From assembly GCF_902702915.1 (NCBI RefSeq), contig NZ_LR738849.1:1364001-1428000 (forward strand): 64,000 bases of DNA. Direction: 5' to 3'. Position numbers and translations under genes: made by a program. This stretch comes from Desulfovibrio sp. 86. Its GTDB lineage: Bacteria; Desulfobacterota; Desulfovibrionia; Desulfovibrionales; Desulfovibrionaceae. Shown one piece after another: positions 46,793 to 56,149 of the stretch; the stretch's first letter is position 1; each line of letters begins with the position of its first letter. The notes beneath the pieces were generated by a model. It made no database searches. It was not told the origin of the DNA and saw only the letters and a program-made list of their open reading frames with translations.

Positions 46793-47166
46793 GTCTCGCC
46801 CTCCCCCTTGCGCGCCCTGCGGCGCAGTGCCCTGCCCAGCAAACCCACGGTCAGCAAGGGCAAAATGGCGCTGATGACAATGGCGATCAACAATATCCAG
46901 CCATATTCATAAAAAACGCCGCCCCACTGCATGAGGCCCACGGCCACGGGCACAAAGAAAAACACCATGTGCTTGAGCAAAAAATTGGCCGCCGTGCTGA
47001 TGTGCTGCTCCTTGATGACCCCTGTGAGCAAAAGGAAAAAAAGCACCACAATGCCAAAAACATTGCCCGGCACCGGCAGGCCCACGGTGCGCACCAGCCA
47101 GTCCGAGCCCCAGAACAGGCCCGCCAGAATGGCCATCTGCCATAAAAACTTCCACGTCTCTTTCAT
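46771..47166 (-). CDS. lrgA: LrgA/CidA-family membrane protein
   Basis: The 131-residue protein has four membrane segments and the LPVPGNVFGIVVLF and FFVPVAVGLMQ motifs of the family. It is co-transcribed with lrgB and divergent from the LysR gene at 47296, which probably controls the pair as CidR does for cidAB. Confidence 0.9.
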   Translation of the reverse strand: MKETWKFLWQMAILAGLFWGSDWLVRTVGLPVPGNVFGIVVLFFLLLTGVIKEQHISTAANFLLKHMVFFFVPVAVGLMQWGGVFYEYGWILLIAIVISAILPLLTVGLLGRALRRRARKGEGETCNPTQA

Positions 47167-47295
47167 GTCTGCCTACCGTCAAGGTTGAACACGACGCAGA
47201 CAACCGCGCCGCTTGCCATTGCTCGCAGAGTATATAATAGTCACATTCATTACAAATGAATAAAAATGACAATAACCGTCAAAATTGGTGAACAT

Positions 47296-48159
47296 ATGGA
47301 ACTGACAGACCTGCGAACCCTTGTCAGCGTTATGGAGGCGGGCAGCATCACCGCCGCAGCCAAGGAGCTGAACCGTGTGCCCTCGGGCGTGACCACGCGC
47401 ATTCTCCAGCTGGAGGAAGAACTGGGGGTGCCGCTTTTTCTTCGGGAGAAAAAACGGCTCTACCCCACGGACAAGGCGCACACTCTCTACGGTTACGCCC
47501 GCAAGATACTGGCCATGGTGGATGAGGCGGAAGACCGCGTCAGGGGCATGGCGCCGGGCGGCAAATTCCGTATCGGCGCGCTGGAAAGCGCGGCGGCTGT
47601 ACGCCTGCCTGAAGTGCTGGCGCGGCTGCACGCGGGCTACCCGCAAATCTCGCTGGAACTGGTCATCGGCACCAGCCGATCGCTGTATGAAGACATGCTG
47701 GAAAACAGGCTGGACGCGGCCTTTGTGGTGGACATGCCCGAGGACGACCGGCTGGAGCGCATGGACGCCTTTGCCGAGGAACTGGTGGTCATCGCGCCCG
47801 AAGGCCACGCCCCCATTCGCTGCCCCGAGGACATTGGCCGCAAGACAGTGCTGGCCTTTCAAGGGGGCTGCGCCTACCGCAACCGCCTGGTCAACTGGTT
47901 CCGGGCCTTCGGCCGCGAGCCGGAACGCATAGCGGAACTGGCCTCCTATCACGCCATTGTGGGTGGCGTCATTGCCGGCATGGGCGTGGGCGCTGTGCCG
48001 GAATCAGTGCTGCCCCTCTGCCGGACCGAGGGCATTCTTTCCGTGCATCCGCTCAAACACACCCTGTGCACGGCCACCACGGAACTGGTCTGGCGCAAGG
48101 GCATGCTTTCCGCCAATATGACGGCCCTGCGGCAGTGCCTTCACAAACAGGAAGCCTGA
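47296..48159 (+). CDS. LysR-family regulator, divergent from lrgAB
   Basis: The 287-residue protein has an N-terminal winged HTH (MELTDLRTLVSVMEAGSITAAAKELNRVPSGVTTRI, read in parts) and a periplasmic-binding-like effector domain. The start at 47296 is chosen over 47266 because it begins the canonical LysR HTH. The divergent arrangement with a ~130-bp shared promoter region suggests control of lrgAB by a small metabolite. Confidence 0.9.
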   Translation: MELTDLRTLVSVMEAGSITAAAKELNRVPSGVTTRILQLEEELGVPLFLREKKRLYPTDKAHTLYGYARKILAMVDEAEDRVRGMAPGGKFRIGALESAAAVRLPEVLARLHAGYPQISLELVIGTSRSLYEDMLENRLDAAFVVDMPEDDRLERMDAFAEELVVIAPEGHAPIRCPEDIGRKTVLAFQGGCAYRNRLVNWFRAFGREPERIAELASYHAIVGGVIAGMGVGAVPESVLPLCRTEGILSVHPLKHTLCTATTELVWRKGMLSANMTALRQCLHKQEA

Positions 48160-48189
48160 AAGTAGAGCCGTGGGTCTTTGAAATGCTTT

Positions 48190-48230
48190 GTGGGGGAGGG
48201 ACCCTTTTGCAAAAGGGTCTCCTCCCCCAC
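48190..48230. repeat. Family-C terminator-like hairpin
   Basis: gtgggggagggaccctttt/aaaagggtctcctcccccac with a gc loop, flanked by aaatgcttt on the left and cccccaccccctaaaactctt on the right, identical in layout to 62725-62764. Confidence 0.88.
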
Positions 48231-48391
48231 ACCCCCACCCCCTAAAACTCTTAGTATATCTTGCCATATTATAAAGCGTTTTTACTCTGAAACGGGGTTC
48301 CAGTGACGGCCTCTTTCAGCACACCATAGCAAAGTATATCTGCTCCAAACCCGCAAGGATGCTTCTCTGCACACGCGGCAGGCGCACGAAC

Positions 48392-48432
48392 AAAGGCGGG
48401 ACTCTTTGTCAGCAACAGAGAGTCCCGCCTTT
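48392..48432 (-). terminator. Intrinsic terminator of thiE
   Basis: A perfect 14-bp stem (aaaggcgggactct and complement) with a 13-nt loop, 30 nt beyond the thiE stop. Confidence 0.8.
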
Positions 48433-48461
48433 CGCAAAAACTGATTGCCCGTGAGCCTGTC

Positions 48462-49109
48462 TTAGCCGCGCAAACCCTTGGCCATGGCTTCACGCACGGC
48501 CCTTACGCTGGCGGCGATATCAGGCGCGCCCACCAGTTCGGACACAAGGCAGCAGCAACGCGCGCCGTGGCGCGCCACATCGCCGATATTATGGGTCTTG
48601 ATGCCCCCAATGGCCACAAAGGGCAGATCGATGTTGGCGGCAACCCAGTCCAGATAGTCAAAACCCACTGGGGCCACCACGTCTTCCTTGGTCTGTGTGG
48701 CGAAGATGGGCCCCACGCCCAGATAGTCCGCCCCAAGCCCCCTGGCAGCCAGCGCCTGCTCCGGCTCATGCGTGGAAAGGCCGATTATCGCGTCCGGCCC
48801 CACAAGACTGCGCACTTCGGGCACAGGCAGATCCTCCTGTCCCACGTGCACGCCGTCAGCCCCGACCAGCATGGCTATGTCGATATGATCATTGACGATA
48901 AAGCAGGCTCCAGCCTCCCTGGTCAGGCGGCGCAGCAGGCGGCATTCCTCAAGCATTTCACCGCCTTTGAAGCACTTTTCGCGGTACTGCAAAATGCGCA
49001 CGCCTGCCCCCAGCAGGGCTGAGGCCACTTCCTCAAGCGGGCGGCCCAGAGAAAGACGCGAATCCGTGATGGCATATATATCCGTTTCACCGGGAAGAAT
49101 TCTGGCCAT
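48462..49109 (-). CDS. thiE: Thiamine-phosphate synthase
   Basis: The 215-residue TIM barrel has YAITDSRLSLGR, LQYREKCFKGGEM, FIVNDHIDIAMLVGADGVHVGQEDLP and FVAIGGIKTHNI. It couples the pyrimidine and thiazole moieties. It follows the DUF362 gene by 11 bp. No TPP riboswitch is seen upstream. Confidence 0.94.
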   Translation of the reverse strand: MARILPGETDIYAITDSRLSLGRPLEEVASALLGAGVRILQYREKCFKGGEMLEECRLLRRLTREAGACFIVNDHIDIAMLVGADGVHVGQEDLPVPEVRSLVGPDAIIGLSTHEPEQALAARGLGADYLGVGPIFATQTKEDVVAPVGFDYLDWVAANIDLPFVAIGGIKTHNIGDVARHGARCCCLVSELVGAPDIAASVRAVREAMAKGLRG

Positions 49110-49120
49110 GTTCGGCTCCC

Positions 49121-50116
49121 TTATTTTTTAACGGCTGCGATGACGCGGCGTAGACAACTCTGCACAAAACGTGCGGGATGAAAGGACGTGTGGGAGAGTT
49201 CTCTGGGCAACTCAAAACCGCGCGCGTCGAAATTTTCGGGACGCAGCAGGGGAAAGGTCACTTCCGTGCCCGACGCGGCGCTGCCCTGCGCCTTACGGCG
49301 TACCAGGGCGGCCCCAAGAGGCACGGCCTCGGGCGCAAGCCCGAAGACGGCGTACAGGGCTTCATCCAGGGCCACGGCCGAGGCGCTGGCCCCCATCAAA
49401 TGCAGCACAAAAGGCTTGCCCCCGGACGGCCCGGTGACGTGCATGGCCACGCCGCCGTCGGCCAGAGCCGCCACTGGCGGCAAAACAGCCCACAGGGCGG
49501 CCAGGCAGTCCGCAAAATACGCAGGATCGCGCCCCTCGCGGGCATGGGCCACAGCCTTGTGCAGCCCGCTCACGCAGCCAAAACAGTTCTTGACCGCCAG
49601 GGTAAGCAGCATCTGACCGTGCGCCTTGACCCGTGGCAAAGAAAGAATGAAATCGCACTCATGCACGGCGCGCGCCACATGAAAGCGCGTTCCCCCCTTG
49701 CCGGAATGCGCCGATCGGGAGCCTGGCGGCAGGGGCAGCGTTACGGGCACGGGACTGTCGAGCTCACGCACGTCAAGGCCCAGGGGCCGCAGGGCGCTCT
49801 CAAGCCCGATGGCGCGCGCCACCGACCGCGCACGGCCAAAGCCCGGCGAATCCGCCACGGCCATCTGCGCGCCGTGGTCGCGCAGCCAGCGGCAGGCGGC
49901 GGCCACCACCCCCGGCGAGGTGCACGCCAGCGACTTGCTCATGAGCAGATTGGGCTTCACAAGCACCTTGGTTCCCACCTTGAGGGAGCACTCCTGCGCG
50001 ATGCGGGCGGCGTCCAGCACTTCTCCCACCAGTTGGTCAAGGGAGCGGCGGTCGTAACCTTCGCAACGGGCAAGAGCCACGGGCACGGCATGGGCTGAAA
50101 CTGACGGTTTTTCCAT
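49121..50116 (-). CDS. DUF362 domain protein
   Basis: The 331-residue protein has the DUF362 core: VLVKPNLLMSKSLACTSPGVVAAACRWL, VADSPGFGRA, CDFILSLPRVKAHGQMLLTLAVKNCFGCVSG. The usual ferredoxin domain at the C-terminus is absent. Biochemical role unknown; co-transcription with thiE gives no obvious link to thiamine. Confidence 0.88.
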   Translation of the reverse strand: MEKPSVSAHAVPVALARCEGYDRRSLDQLVGEVLDAARIAQECSLKVGTKVLVKPNLLMSKSLACTSPGVVAAACRWLRDHGAQMAVADSPGFGRARSVARAIGLESALRPLGLDVRELDSPVPVTLPLPPGSRSAHSGKGGTRFHVARAVHECDFILSLPRVKAHGQMLLTLAVKNCFGCVSGLHKAVAHAREGRDPAYFADCLAALWAVLPPVAALADGGVAMHVTGPSGGKPFVLHLMGASASAVALDEALYAVFGLAPEAVPLGAALVRRKAQGSAASGTEVTFPLLRPENFDARGFELPRELSHTSFHPARFVQSCLRRVIAAVKK

Positions 50117-50508
50117 TGGCCGAATATGCCGCTGTGCGGTCGCCTTGTCCAGCCCCGACCGCGCCCGATTCCCTGCGGCAGCCCTGCAGACCGCTACGCC
50201 TCACAAGCTTGCCGCATGGATGCGCCTGTATGCCCGTTTTTGGACATGGCGCACTTCCGCGCGGCCGCGCAGGCCTTTGGCGCGCCCAACGACAGGCGGG
50301 CACGTCATGCGCGGGCACGTCATCGCGGCATGGCGCAAGGGGCCGCCGGGATTCTGCCGCCCTTGCGCTCTTTTCAAAGTCCGGATCTTGGCGTATGCAT
50401 TCAGAACGGCGTAATGGCAATGATGTTACGCCGTTTTCCTGCAGCCCACGGGAGAAATCCCCCTCCGGGCAGTGATGAAAAATCCGGCATATCCTCTTGA
50501 GGTCGTTC
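50117..50508. other. Divergent intergenic region before the MscS gene
   Basis: About 390 bp of GC-rich DNA. It contains a perfect hairpin at 50404-50434 about 75 nt before the mscS start. Short ORFs here are unsupported. Confidence 0.5.
50404..50434 (+). terminator. Hairpin in the mscS leader
   Basis: aacggcgtaa/ttacgccgtt 10-bp perfect stem, 11-nt loop, followed by TT(CC). It resembles an attenuator or upstream terminator rather than the end of a known gene. Confidence 0.5.
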
Positions 50509-53454
50509 ATGCACTCCATATCCCGTTTTCTTGCTTTTTTTCTGCTGATCCTTTGCTGTTTCATGACGGAACAGCGGGCACTGGCCGCCGACGCGGCCGC
50601 GCCGCAAGAACCGGCCACCACCACCGAAAAATCCAAACAGGACACTGCCGCCCCCGCAAGCGGCAACCCTGCCCGTAGCGCCGACACGACGCCCGCGCCC
50701 GCCGCGCAGCCGGAACCCCCGGTTGCCGTGCCCGTAAGCCCCGAAGGCGCGCCCCCGGCCGCCTCTTCTGCACCTGTCGTGCCTCCGGCCGCCTCTTCTG
50801 CGCCTGTCGCACCTCCGGCCGAATCCGCCCAGCCTGCGACGTCCACAACCGGAACCGGCGCGGCAACCCCCGCGTCACAACCGGAAAAAGTGGAGAAAAA
50901 AGAGCCTTCCAAGCCCAAGGTCGAAAAAAAGCCTGCCTCCAAGCCCAAGACCGAGAAAAAAGAAACCGCCGCGCCCAAGACCGACAAGGGTGAAGCCCGC
51001 CCTGCCGGAACCGACAAAAAAGAGGCGCAAGGCGACGAGCAGGCGGCCGAGCCGGAAGAGGAAAAAGGCGGCGTGCTGCACGACCCCTGGTCCATGGTCT
51101 GGAGCAACCAGCACAACATGCTTGATGAGGTCAACGCCAAGGCTCTGGCCATGAGCGACACCTTTGGCGACCGCGCCTTCAACGTGAGCGAAAAGGTGCA
51201 GCCCTTTATTGAAGAGGCGCGCCGTCTGCTTGTGTTGAGCAATACCTATAAAAACTGGCCCAACGCCATGGAGGCCGTCAGCCGCCGCCTGACGGTGACC
51301 ATAACGGAAGTGAACAAGATCCTCGCGCCCCTGATGGCCGCGCGCGGGGAGTCGCAGGCCCTGCTTGAGCGCATCAGCTATCTTGCCGACAGCCTGCCCG
51401 AAGACCTGCACGATGAGCGCCTGAGCCCTGAAATGCAGGAATACATCCGCTCGCTCGCCATGACCCGCCTGCGGCTTACAGCGGTGCTGGCCCAGTACGA
51501 CACGGCCCTGGCCCCGTCGCTGGCCCTGCTCAACCGGCTGGAAAAAACCCGTGAAGAAATCGCCACCCAGCTTCCCGCCCTGTGGAAGGACTATTATCTG
51601 CAAAAGCCGGTTCCCTGGCTCAGCACGTCGGCCTGGACGGATTTTTCCAAGCAGATGACCTATTCCTATCAGGGCATGCTGCTGCGCATCCCCGTTGAGG
51701 TGCCCATAACGCTGGAAAGCTGGGGCACGGCCGTGCTGCGGTTTTTCGTCTGCCTGCTGTTCACGGGCGTCATTACCGTGATGTTCTCACGCCGCTGGCT
51801 CAACGAAAAATCCACCCCTGCGGTCAGACACATCTTTCATGTAACCCTGCCCTGGCTTTGTGTGGGCCTGGCCCTTCTTGGCAGTTCACTGTCCGCGTCG
51901 GGCGAGTTTTTCAGGCTGTTTCTGGCCTTCGGCAACCTGAGCCTCATTGTGGCCCAGATATATCTGGCCTGGGATCTGCGGCGGCTCAAATATCCCGAGG
52001 TGCAGCTTGAGCGCTCGCCCCTCTGGCATCTTATCCCGCTGACCCTGTGCGCCTATGTGCTTGTATACCTGCCGCTGGTCAAGCCGCTGGTGGTTCTTAT
52101 CTGGATGGCCCTGCTCATTGTGGACATCGTCCGCATGCGCCGCCGCAAGGAACAGGATCTCGGCCCCCTGCACGCGGAAACGTCGGTGCTGGAAACAGAA
52201 CCCGTGGTGCTGTGGATATGCCTCGTCATGAGCATTTTCGGCCTGCACCTGTACAGCATGGTGCTCTACCTCTGCTTCGTGTCCTGCTCCCTTGCGCTGC
52301 AACTGTCGCTGGGCGGCATGAGCTTTGTGACCACCGTAAGCGAAAAGCTGCCCCAGGAGGGCGTGCGCGCCGCTCTGGCCCACATGGCCGTTGCCCTGGC
52401 CGCTCCCGTGGTGCTGGTTGTGGCCTTTGTGGGCGTCACCCTGTGGGTGGGCACCCTGCCCGGCGGCCTGCCCCTGCTGCAATACTACATCCTGCGGGGC
52501 GTCAATGTGGGGGCCACGCAGTTCAACATCCTGCATTTGCTCATGATTGTCAGCGCCTTCTACATCACGCGCACAGCCGTGAGCATGGGCTCCCGCTTTC
52601 TGGGCCGTCTGCCCAAGCAGGGCCTGCAAATAGACGCCACCCTCATACCCCCCATACAGACGGCGTTTTCCTACGCCCTCTGGTGCTTCTTCGGCCTTTT
52701 CGTGCTCAAGGCCCTTGGCATGGAACTGAGCAACCTCGCCATGGTGGCTGGTGGTCTTTCCGTGGGTATCGGCTTTGGCATGCAGACCATTGTCAACAAC
52801 TTCCTTTCCGGCCTCATCCTGATTTTCAGCCGCACGCTGCAAGCTGGCGACGTGGTGGAAGTGGGCGGCACCCAAGGGCGGGTACGCAAGATCAGCGTGC
52901 GCGCCACCATGGTGGAAACCTTTGACAATGCCCTGATCATCGTGCCCAACTCGGAATTTGTGGCCAGCCGCCTCATCAACTGGACGCGCAACAGCCGCAC
53001 CGTGCGCAAGGAGATCAAGATAGGCGTCGCCTACGGCAGCGACACTGCCGTGGTCATGCGCATCTTGCTGGGCACGGCCAACGCCAACAGCAATGTGCTC
53101 AAGTACCCCCCGCCAGCCGTGAACTTTGCGGACTTTGGCGCCAGCACCCTTGATTTCAGCTTGACCTTCTGGGTACGCGACTATGACGTGGGCTCTTCCA
53201 CCGCGTCGGACATCCGCCTGGAAATAGAAAAAGAGTTTCGCAAGCAGCGTATTGAAGTGGCCTTCCCGCAGCTGGATGTCCACATCAAGGATATTGCGCC
53301 CCGCCTGAAAAGCGCCCGCCCGTCATCGGAACAACCGGTAAGCAGGCGGCCCACCAGGCGTCCCCGGCGCAGGCCATCCGCCCCGACGGGAGCGGACGGC
53401 GTAACGGCCAAGCCCGCACAGGGCAAGGCCGAGGATGACGAAGACGAATCATAG
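50509..53454 (+). CDS. Large MscS-family mechanosensitive channel
   Basis: A 981-residue protein with a signal peptide (FLAFFLLILCCFMTEQRALA). A Pro/Ala/Lys-rich low-complexity segment follows (about 25-180, with repeated AAPA, PKTEKKE and PPAASSAPV units). A helical periplasmic region (about 190-400) comes next, then multiple membrane helices, then the MscS core (GGLSVGIGFGMQTIVNNFLSG pore helix, IFSRTLQAGDVVEVGG, TFDNALIIVPNSEF). It protects against osmotic down-shock. It is of the MscK/YbiO type. A basic [11 protein letters not shown] tail is at the C-terminus. The start at 50509 has a GAGG site. Confidence 0.9.
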   Translation: MHSISRFLAFFLLILCCFMTEQRALAADAAAPQEPATTTEKSKQDTAAPASGNPARSADTTPAPAAQPEPPVAVPVSPEGAPPAASSAPVVPPAASSAPVAPPAESAQPATSTTGTGAATPASQPEKVEKKEPSKPKVEKKPASKPKTEKKETAAPKTDKGEARPAGTDKKEAQGDEQAAEPEEEKGGVLHDPWSMVWSNQHNMLDEVNAKALAMSDTFGDRAFNVSEKVQPFIEEARRLLVLSNTYKNWPNAMEAVSRRLTVTITEVNKILAPLMAARGESQALLERISYLADSLPEDLHDERLSPEMQEYIRSLAMTRLRLTAVLAQYDTALAPSLALLNRLEKTREEIATQLPALWKDYYLQKPVPWLSTSAWTDFSKQMTYSYQGMLLRIPVEVPITLESWGTAVLRFFVCLLFTGVITVMFSRRWLNEKSTPAVRHIFHVTLPWLCVGLALLGSSLSASGEFFRLFLAFGNLSLIVAQIYLAWDLRRLKYPEVQLERSPLWHLIPLTLCAYVLVYLPLVKPLVVLIWMALLIVDIVRMRRRKEQDLGPLHAETSVLETEPVVLWICLVMSIFGLHLYSMVLYLCFVSCSLALQLSLGGMSFVTTVSEKLPQEGVRAALAHMAVALAAPVVLVVAFVGVTLWVGTLPGGLPLLQYYILRGVNVGATQFNILHLLMIVSAFYITRTAVSMGSRFLGRLPKQGLQIDATLIPPIQTAFSYALWCFFGLFVLKALGMELSNLAMVAGGLSVGIGFGMQTIVNNFLSGLILIFSRTLQAGDVVEVGGTQGRVRKISVRATMVETFDNALIIVPNSEFVASRLINWTRNSRTVRKEIKIGVAYGSDTAVVMRILLGTANANSNVLKYPPPAVNFADFGASTLDFSLTFWVRDYDVGSSTASDIRLEIEKEFRKQRIEVAFPQLDVHIKDIAPRLKSARPSSEQPVSRRPTRRPRRRPSAPTGADGVTAKPAQGKAEDDEDES

Positions 53455-53561
53455 GCAAGGCAAAACGCGTCCGGCCCGGCCCGCCACCGCCTGGGACCGT
53501 TATGCGTTACAGTTGCAGCCCCGCTAGGGCCGCAGCCAAACCCAAGGCACAAGGAGAACAT

Positions 53562-53909
53562 ATGATCTATCGCGCTGATGCTCTTGACGGATTTGAAAAA
53601 GAAATGTTCGGCGGCCCCGGAACCACCAAGTTCACCAAGATCGTCAATGAAGAAGGCCTCGCCGGCAAGGGCCGCCTGTTCAACGTGGTGAACCTCAAGC
53701 CCGGCTGCGCCATTGGCAGCCACAAGCACAGCGGCGAACTGGAAATCTACTATGTGCTCAAAGGCCAGGGAACCTATAACGACAACGGCACGTCCATACA
53801 GGTCAAAGCCGGCGACGTCACTGTCTGTAACGACGGCGAGGTGCACGGCATCCTCAACAGCGGCACCGAAGATCTGGATATGATCGCCCTTATCCTGTTC
53901 ACGAAATAG
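53562..53909 (+). CDS. Cupin-domain protein
   Basis: The 115-residue single-domain cupin has GSHKHSGELEIYYVLKGQG (motif 1 with His/His/Glu metal ligands) and GDVTVCNDGEVHGILN (motif 2 His). ATG 53562 has an AAGGAG site. It probably binds a metal and a small ligand, but its role is unknown. Confidence 0.88.
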   Translation: MIYRADALDGFEKEMFGGPGTTKFTKIVNEEGLAGKGRLFNVVNLKPGCAIGSHKHSGELEIYYVLKGQGTYNDNGTSIQVKAGDVTVCNDGEVHGILNSGTEDLDMIALILFTK

Positions 53910-53978
53910 CATTGGGCAGCGCCCCGGCAGACTTGTCTGCCGGGCGTACGCCGGTGCGAGGTTTCGTTGAAATGCTTT

Positions 53979-54167
53979 GTGGGGGAGGGACCCTCTTAGA
54001 CCAGATTAACTTTGAAATGCTTCACATTTCAAAGTTGTCATTCAGTCGAAAAATGTGATTTTCGGCTGAATCCACGCCACGTTGTGGCGCGCTGCACTCT
54101 CGTGCAGCATTAGAGCATTTAATTTTTATCAAAGTTAAATGCTCTAAAAAAGGGTCTCCTCCCCCAC
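53979..54167. repeat. Family-C hairpin interrupted by a family-B element
   Basis: The left arm gtgggggagggaccctctt (53979-53997) and the right arm aaaaaagggtctcctcccccac (54146-54167) are the two halves of a family-C hairpin. A complete reverse-oriented family-B element occupies 53998-54145, exactly at the hairpin loop. Confidence 0.88.
53998..54145. repeat. Family-B element inserted in family C
   Basis: agaccagattaactttgaaatg...ttaaatgctct matches the reference element in reverse orientation over its full length. The neighbouring C hairpin proves mobility or recombination of B. Confidence 0.88.
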
Positions 54168-54301
54168 GCCCCCTCCCCCTAAAACTCTTGGTGTAATTTC
54201 GTATATGCCAATGAATTTTCTGGTCTGGGGGGGCATTACAGCAGAAGCAAAGCCTTCCTGCACATTTTCTGTGCTCCTCTGCCTCAAGGCTTGAACGCAA
54301 A

Positions 54302-54341
54302 AACACTGGAGAAGCCGCCCGGCTTCTCCAGTGTTTTTTTT
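54302..54341 (+). terminator. Intrinsic terminator
   Basis: A perfect 15-bp stem (aacactggagaagcc and complement), gccc loop and a run of about eight T. No annotated gene ends just before it, so it may end a short transcript from the 54170-54300 interval or a long read-through. Confidence 0.85.
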
Positions 54342-54586
54342 GTTCTGCCCCGTTTTTGGGGGCGATGGTGTTTTCGACCTATGGCGTTTTCTACAACACG
54401 ATGCCGAGCGTCACTTGGGTATTTCAGCCTGCCGTGTCCATACGGCTGTTCCGCAGAGAGCCGTTAATTCCTTTCATTCGCAAACTGCTCCAGGTTGATC
54501 CATTTCATTCGCGAACTGCTCAAGACAGTGTCGTCACGAGATGAATTTTCAGTTATACCCGTCAGATCATGGAGAACGAGCCTTTT

Positions 54587-54712
54587 GGAAACGCGCAGTT
54601 GTTTCGTTTGGCAAGGCGCGACCTTTTTTTGAAGCAGGAGTGGACTCTTCCGTCCTCGACTGTTTCAAAAAAAGTGAAGCAACGCCGCCAAACGGAATAA
54701 ATCAGCGTTTCC
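54587..54712. repeat. Family-A MITE-like element, second copy
   Basis: A 126-bp reverse-orientation copy of 13917-14040. It directly abuts the TAG stop of aldA just as the first copy abuts the TAG of grdD. Terminal inverted repeats ggaaacgc/gcgtttcc. Confidence 0.88.
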
Positions 54713-56149
54713 CTAATATTGAATGTAGGCCACGTGGGTTTGGAGATATTCCATCAGCCCGTGTTTGCCGTCGGCTCCGCCGATGCCGGACTTGCGCCAG
54801 CCCGCGTGGAAGCCCTGCATGGCCTCGAAGTTTTCGCGGTTCACGTAGGTTTCGCCAAACTTCAGCTTGTTGACCGCCTCAAGGGCGTTGGAGATATTGC
54901 TCGTGTAAATGGACGAGGTCAGGCCGTATTCGCAGTCATTGGCAAGCATGATGGCCTCATCCAGCTCGCGGAAGGTCAGCATGGGCAGCACGGGGCCAAA
55001 CACTTCCTTGCGTACTATCTCCATGTCCTGACGGCAGTTGCGCAGCAGGGTCGGCGTATAAAAATACCCGCTTCCCTGTGCCGCGCGTGCCCCGCCAGTG
55101 ACCGTTTCCGCACCGTCGGCCTGGGCGCGCTTTACCATGCCCTCGATCTTTTCAAGGTGTTCGGCACTGATCTGACTGCACATGTCGGGCGCGGGGTCGT
55201 CAAAGGGATTGCCCAGACGCACGCTGTTAAAGGCCACAGCCAGTTTTTCCGCAAACTGATCGGCAATACTCTCGTGCACATACAGCCGCTCTGCGCAGTT
55301 GCACACCTGGCCGCTGAAGATGGTGCGCGAGGCAGTGACAGCCTTGACGGCCAGATCCATATCCGCGTCCCGGCACACAATGGCCGGAGCCTTGCCGCCC
55401 AGTTCCAGCGAAACCTTGGTAACATTTTCCGCGCTGGCGGCGATAATGCGTTGCCCGGCCTCAACACTGCCGGTAAGTGAAATCATGTCCGCCTGCGGGC
55501 TGGACGCCAGGGCCTCACCCATGCTGCCGCCGCCGCCCGTGATGATGTTGAGCACGCCTGCGGGCAGATCCACCTCCTCGGCCACCAGCCTGGCAAATTC
55601 CATTGTGGTGGCCGGGGCCACGCTGCTGGGTTTGATGACGGCGGTGCAGCCCACCAGAAGGGACGGGGCCACCTTGCGGGCCATGACAAAGAAGGGGAAG
55701 TTCCAGGGGCAGATGCCCACAACCACGCCAATGGGCTGGCGGTACAGCAGGATGTTTTCACGCGGGCGGTCGCTCTGGATGATCTCCCCTTCATAGATGC
55801 GCGCCCAACCGGCATAATAGTCAAAGTAGTCTGCCGTAAAATCCACTTCCACCTGCGCCAGCGGATGGGTCTTGGCCTGCTCCTCAGCCAGGATGCGGCC
55901 CAGATCATGACGGTGTTTGCGGATGACGGCGGCGAATTTTTTCAGATATTCAGCGCGGGCAGCCGAGCTCAGGGCGGCCCAGCCGCTCTGCGCCCTGGTG
56001 GCGGCCTCCAGGGCGGCCATGGCGTCCTCGCGCCCGCCATTGGGAGTATGGGCCATTATTTTTCCGGTTGAAGGATTTTCCACTTCTATCATGGTGTCCG
56101 ACAGACCGGGAACCAGTTTACCGTTGATGAACTGCAAATATGAACGCAT
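54713..56149 (-). CDS. aldA: Lactaldehyde/glycolaldehyde-type aldehyde dehydrogenase
   Basis: The 478-residue NAD(P)-dependent enzyme has CPWNFPFFVMARKVAPSLL-type cofactor region, SLTGSVEAGQRI, the Glu motif SLELGGKAPAIV and the catalytic Cys in FSGQVCNCAERLYV. Length and motifs resemble AldA. The start MRSYLQFING at 56149 has an AAGGAG site. The true substrate (lactaldehyde, glycolaldehyde or other) is not fixed by sequence. Confidence 0.88.
   Translation of the reverse strand: MRSYLQFINGKLVPGLSDTMIEVENPSTGKIMAHTPNGGREDAMAALEAATRAQSGWAALSSAARAEYLKKFAAVIRKHRHDLGRILAEEQAKTHPLAQVEVDFTADYFDYYAGWARIYEGEIIQSDRPRENILLYRQPIGVVVGICPWNFPFFVMARKVAPSLLVGCTAVIKPSSVAPATTMEFARLVAEEVDLPAGVLNIITGGGGSMGEALASSPQADMISLTGSVEAGQRIIAASAENVTKVSLELGGKAPAIVCRDADMDLAVKAVTASRTIFSGQVCNCAERLYVHESIADQFAEKLAVAFNSVRLGNPFDDPAPDMCSQISAEHLEKIEGMVKRAQADGAETVTGGARAAQGSGYFYTPTLLRNCRQDMEIVRKEVFGPVLPMLTFRELDEAIMLANDCEYGLTSSIYTSNISNALEAVNKLKFGETYVNRENFEAMQGFHAGWRKSGIGGADGKHGLMEYLQTHVAYIQY

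Larger units (their letters stand above)
48160..48461. other. Convergent intergenic region
   Basis: About 300 bp with a family-C hairpin (48190-48230, plus its accccctaaaactctta tail) and the thiE terminator (48392-48432). No gene. Confidence 0.6.
53910..54586. other. Intergenic region with nested repeats
   Basis: Holds the family-C hairpin interrupted by family B (53979-54167), a terminator (54302-54341) and about 200 bp with nothing recognisable. The ctgctc/cattcgc-type decamers near 54475-54530 echo the repeat at 22006. Confidence 0.55.
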
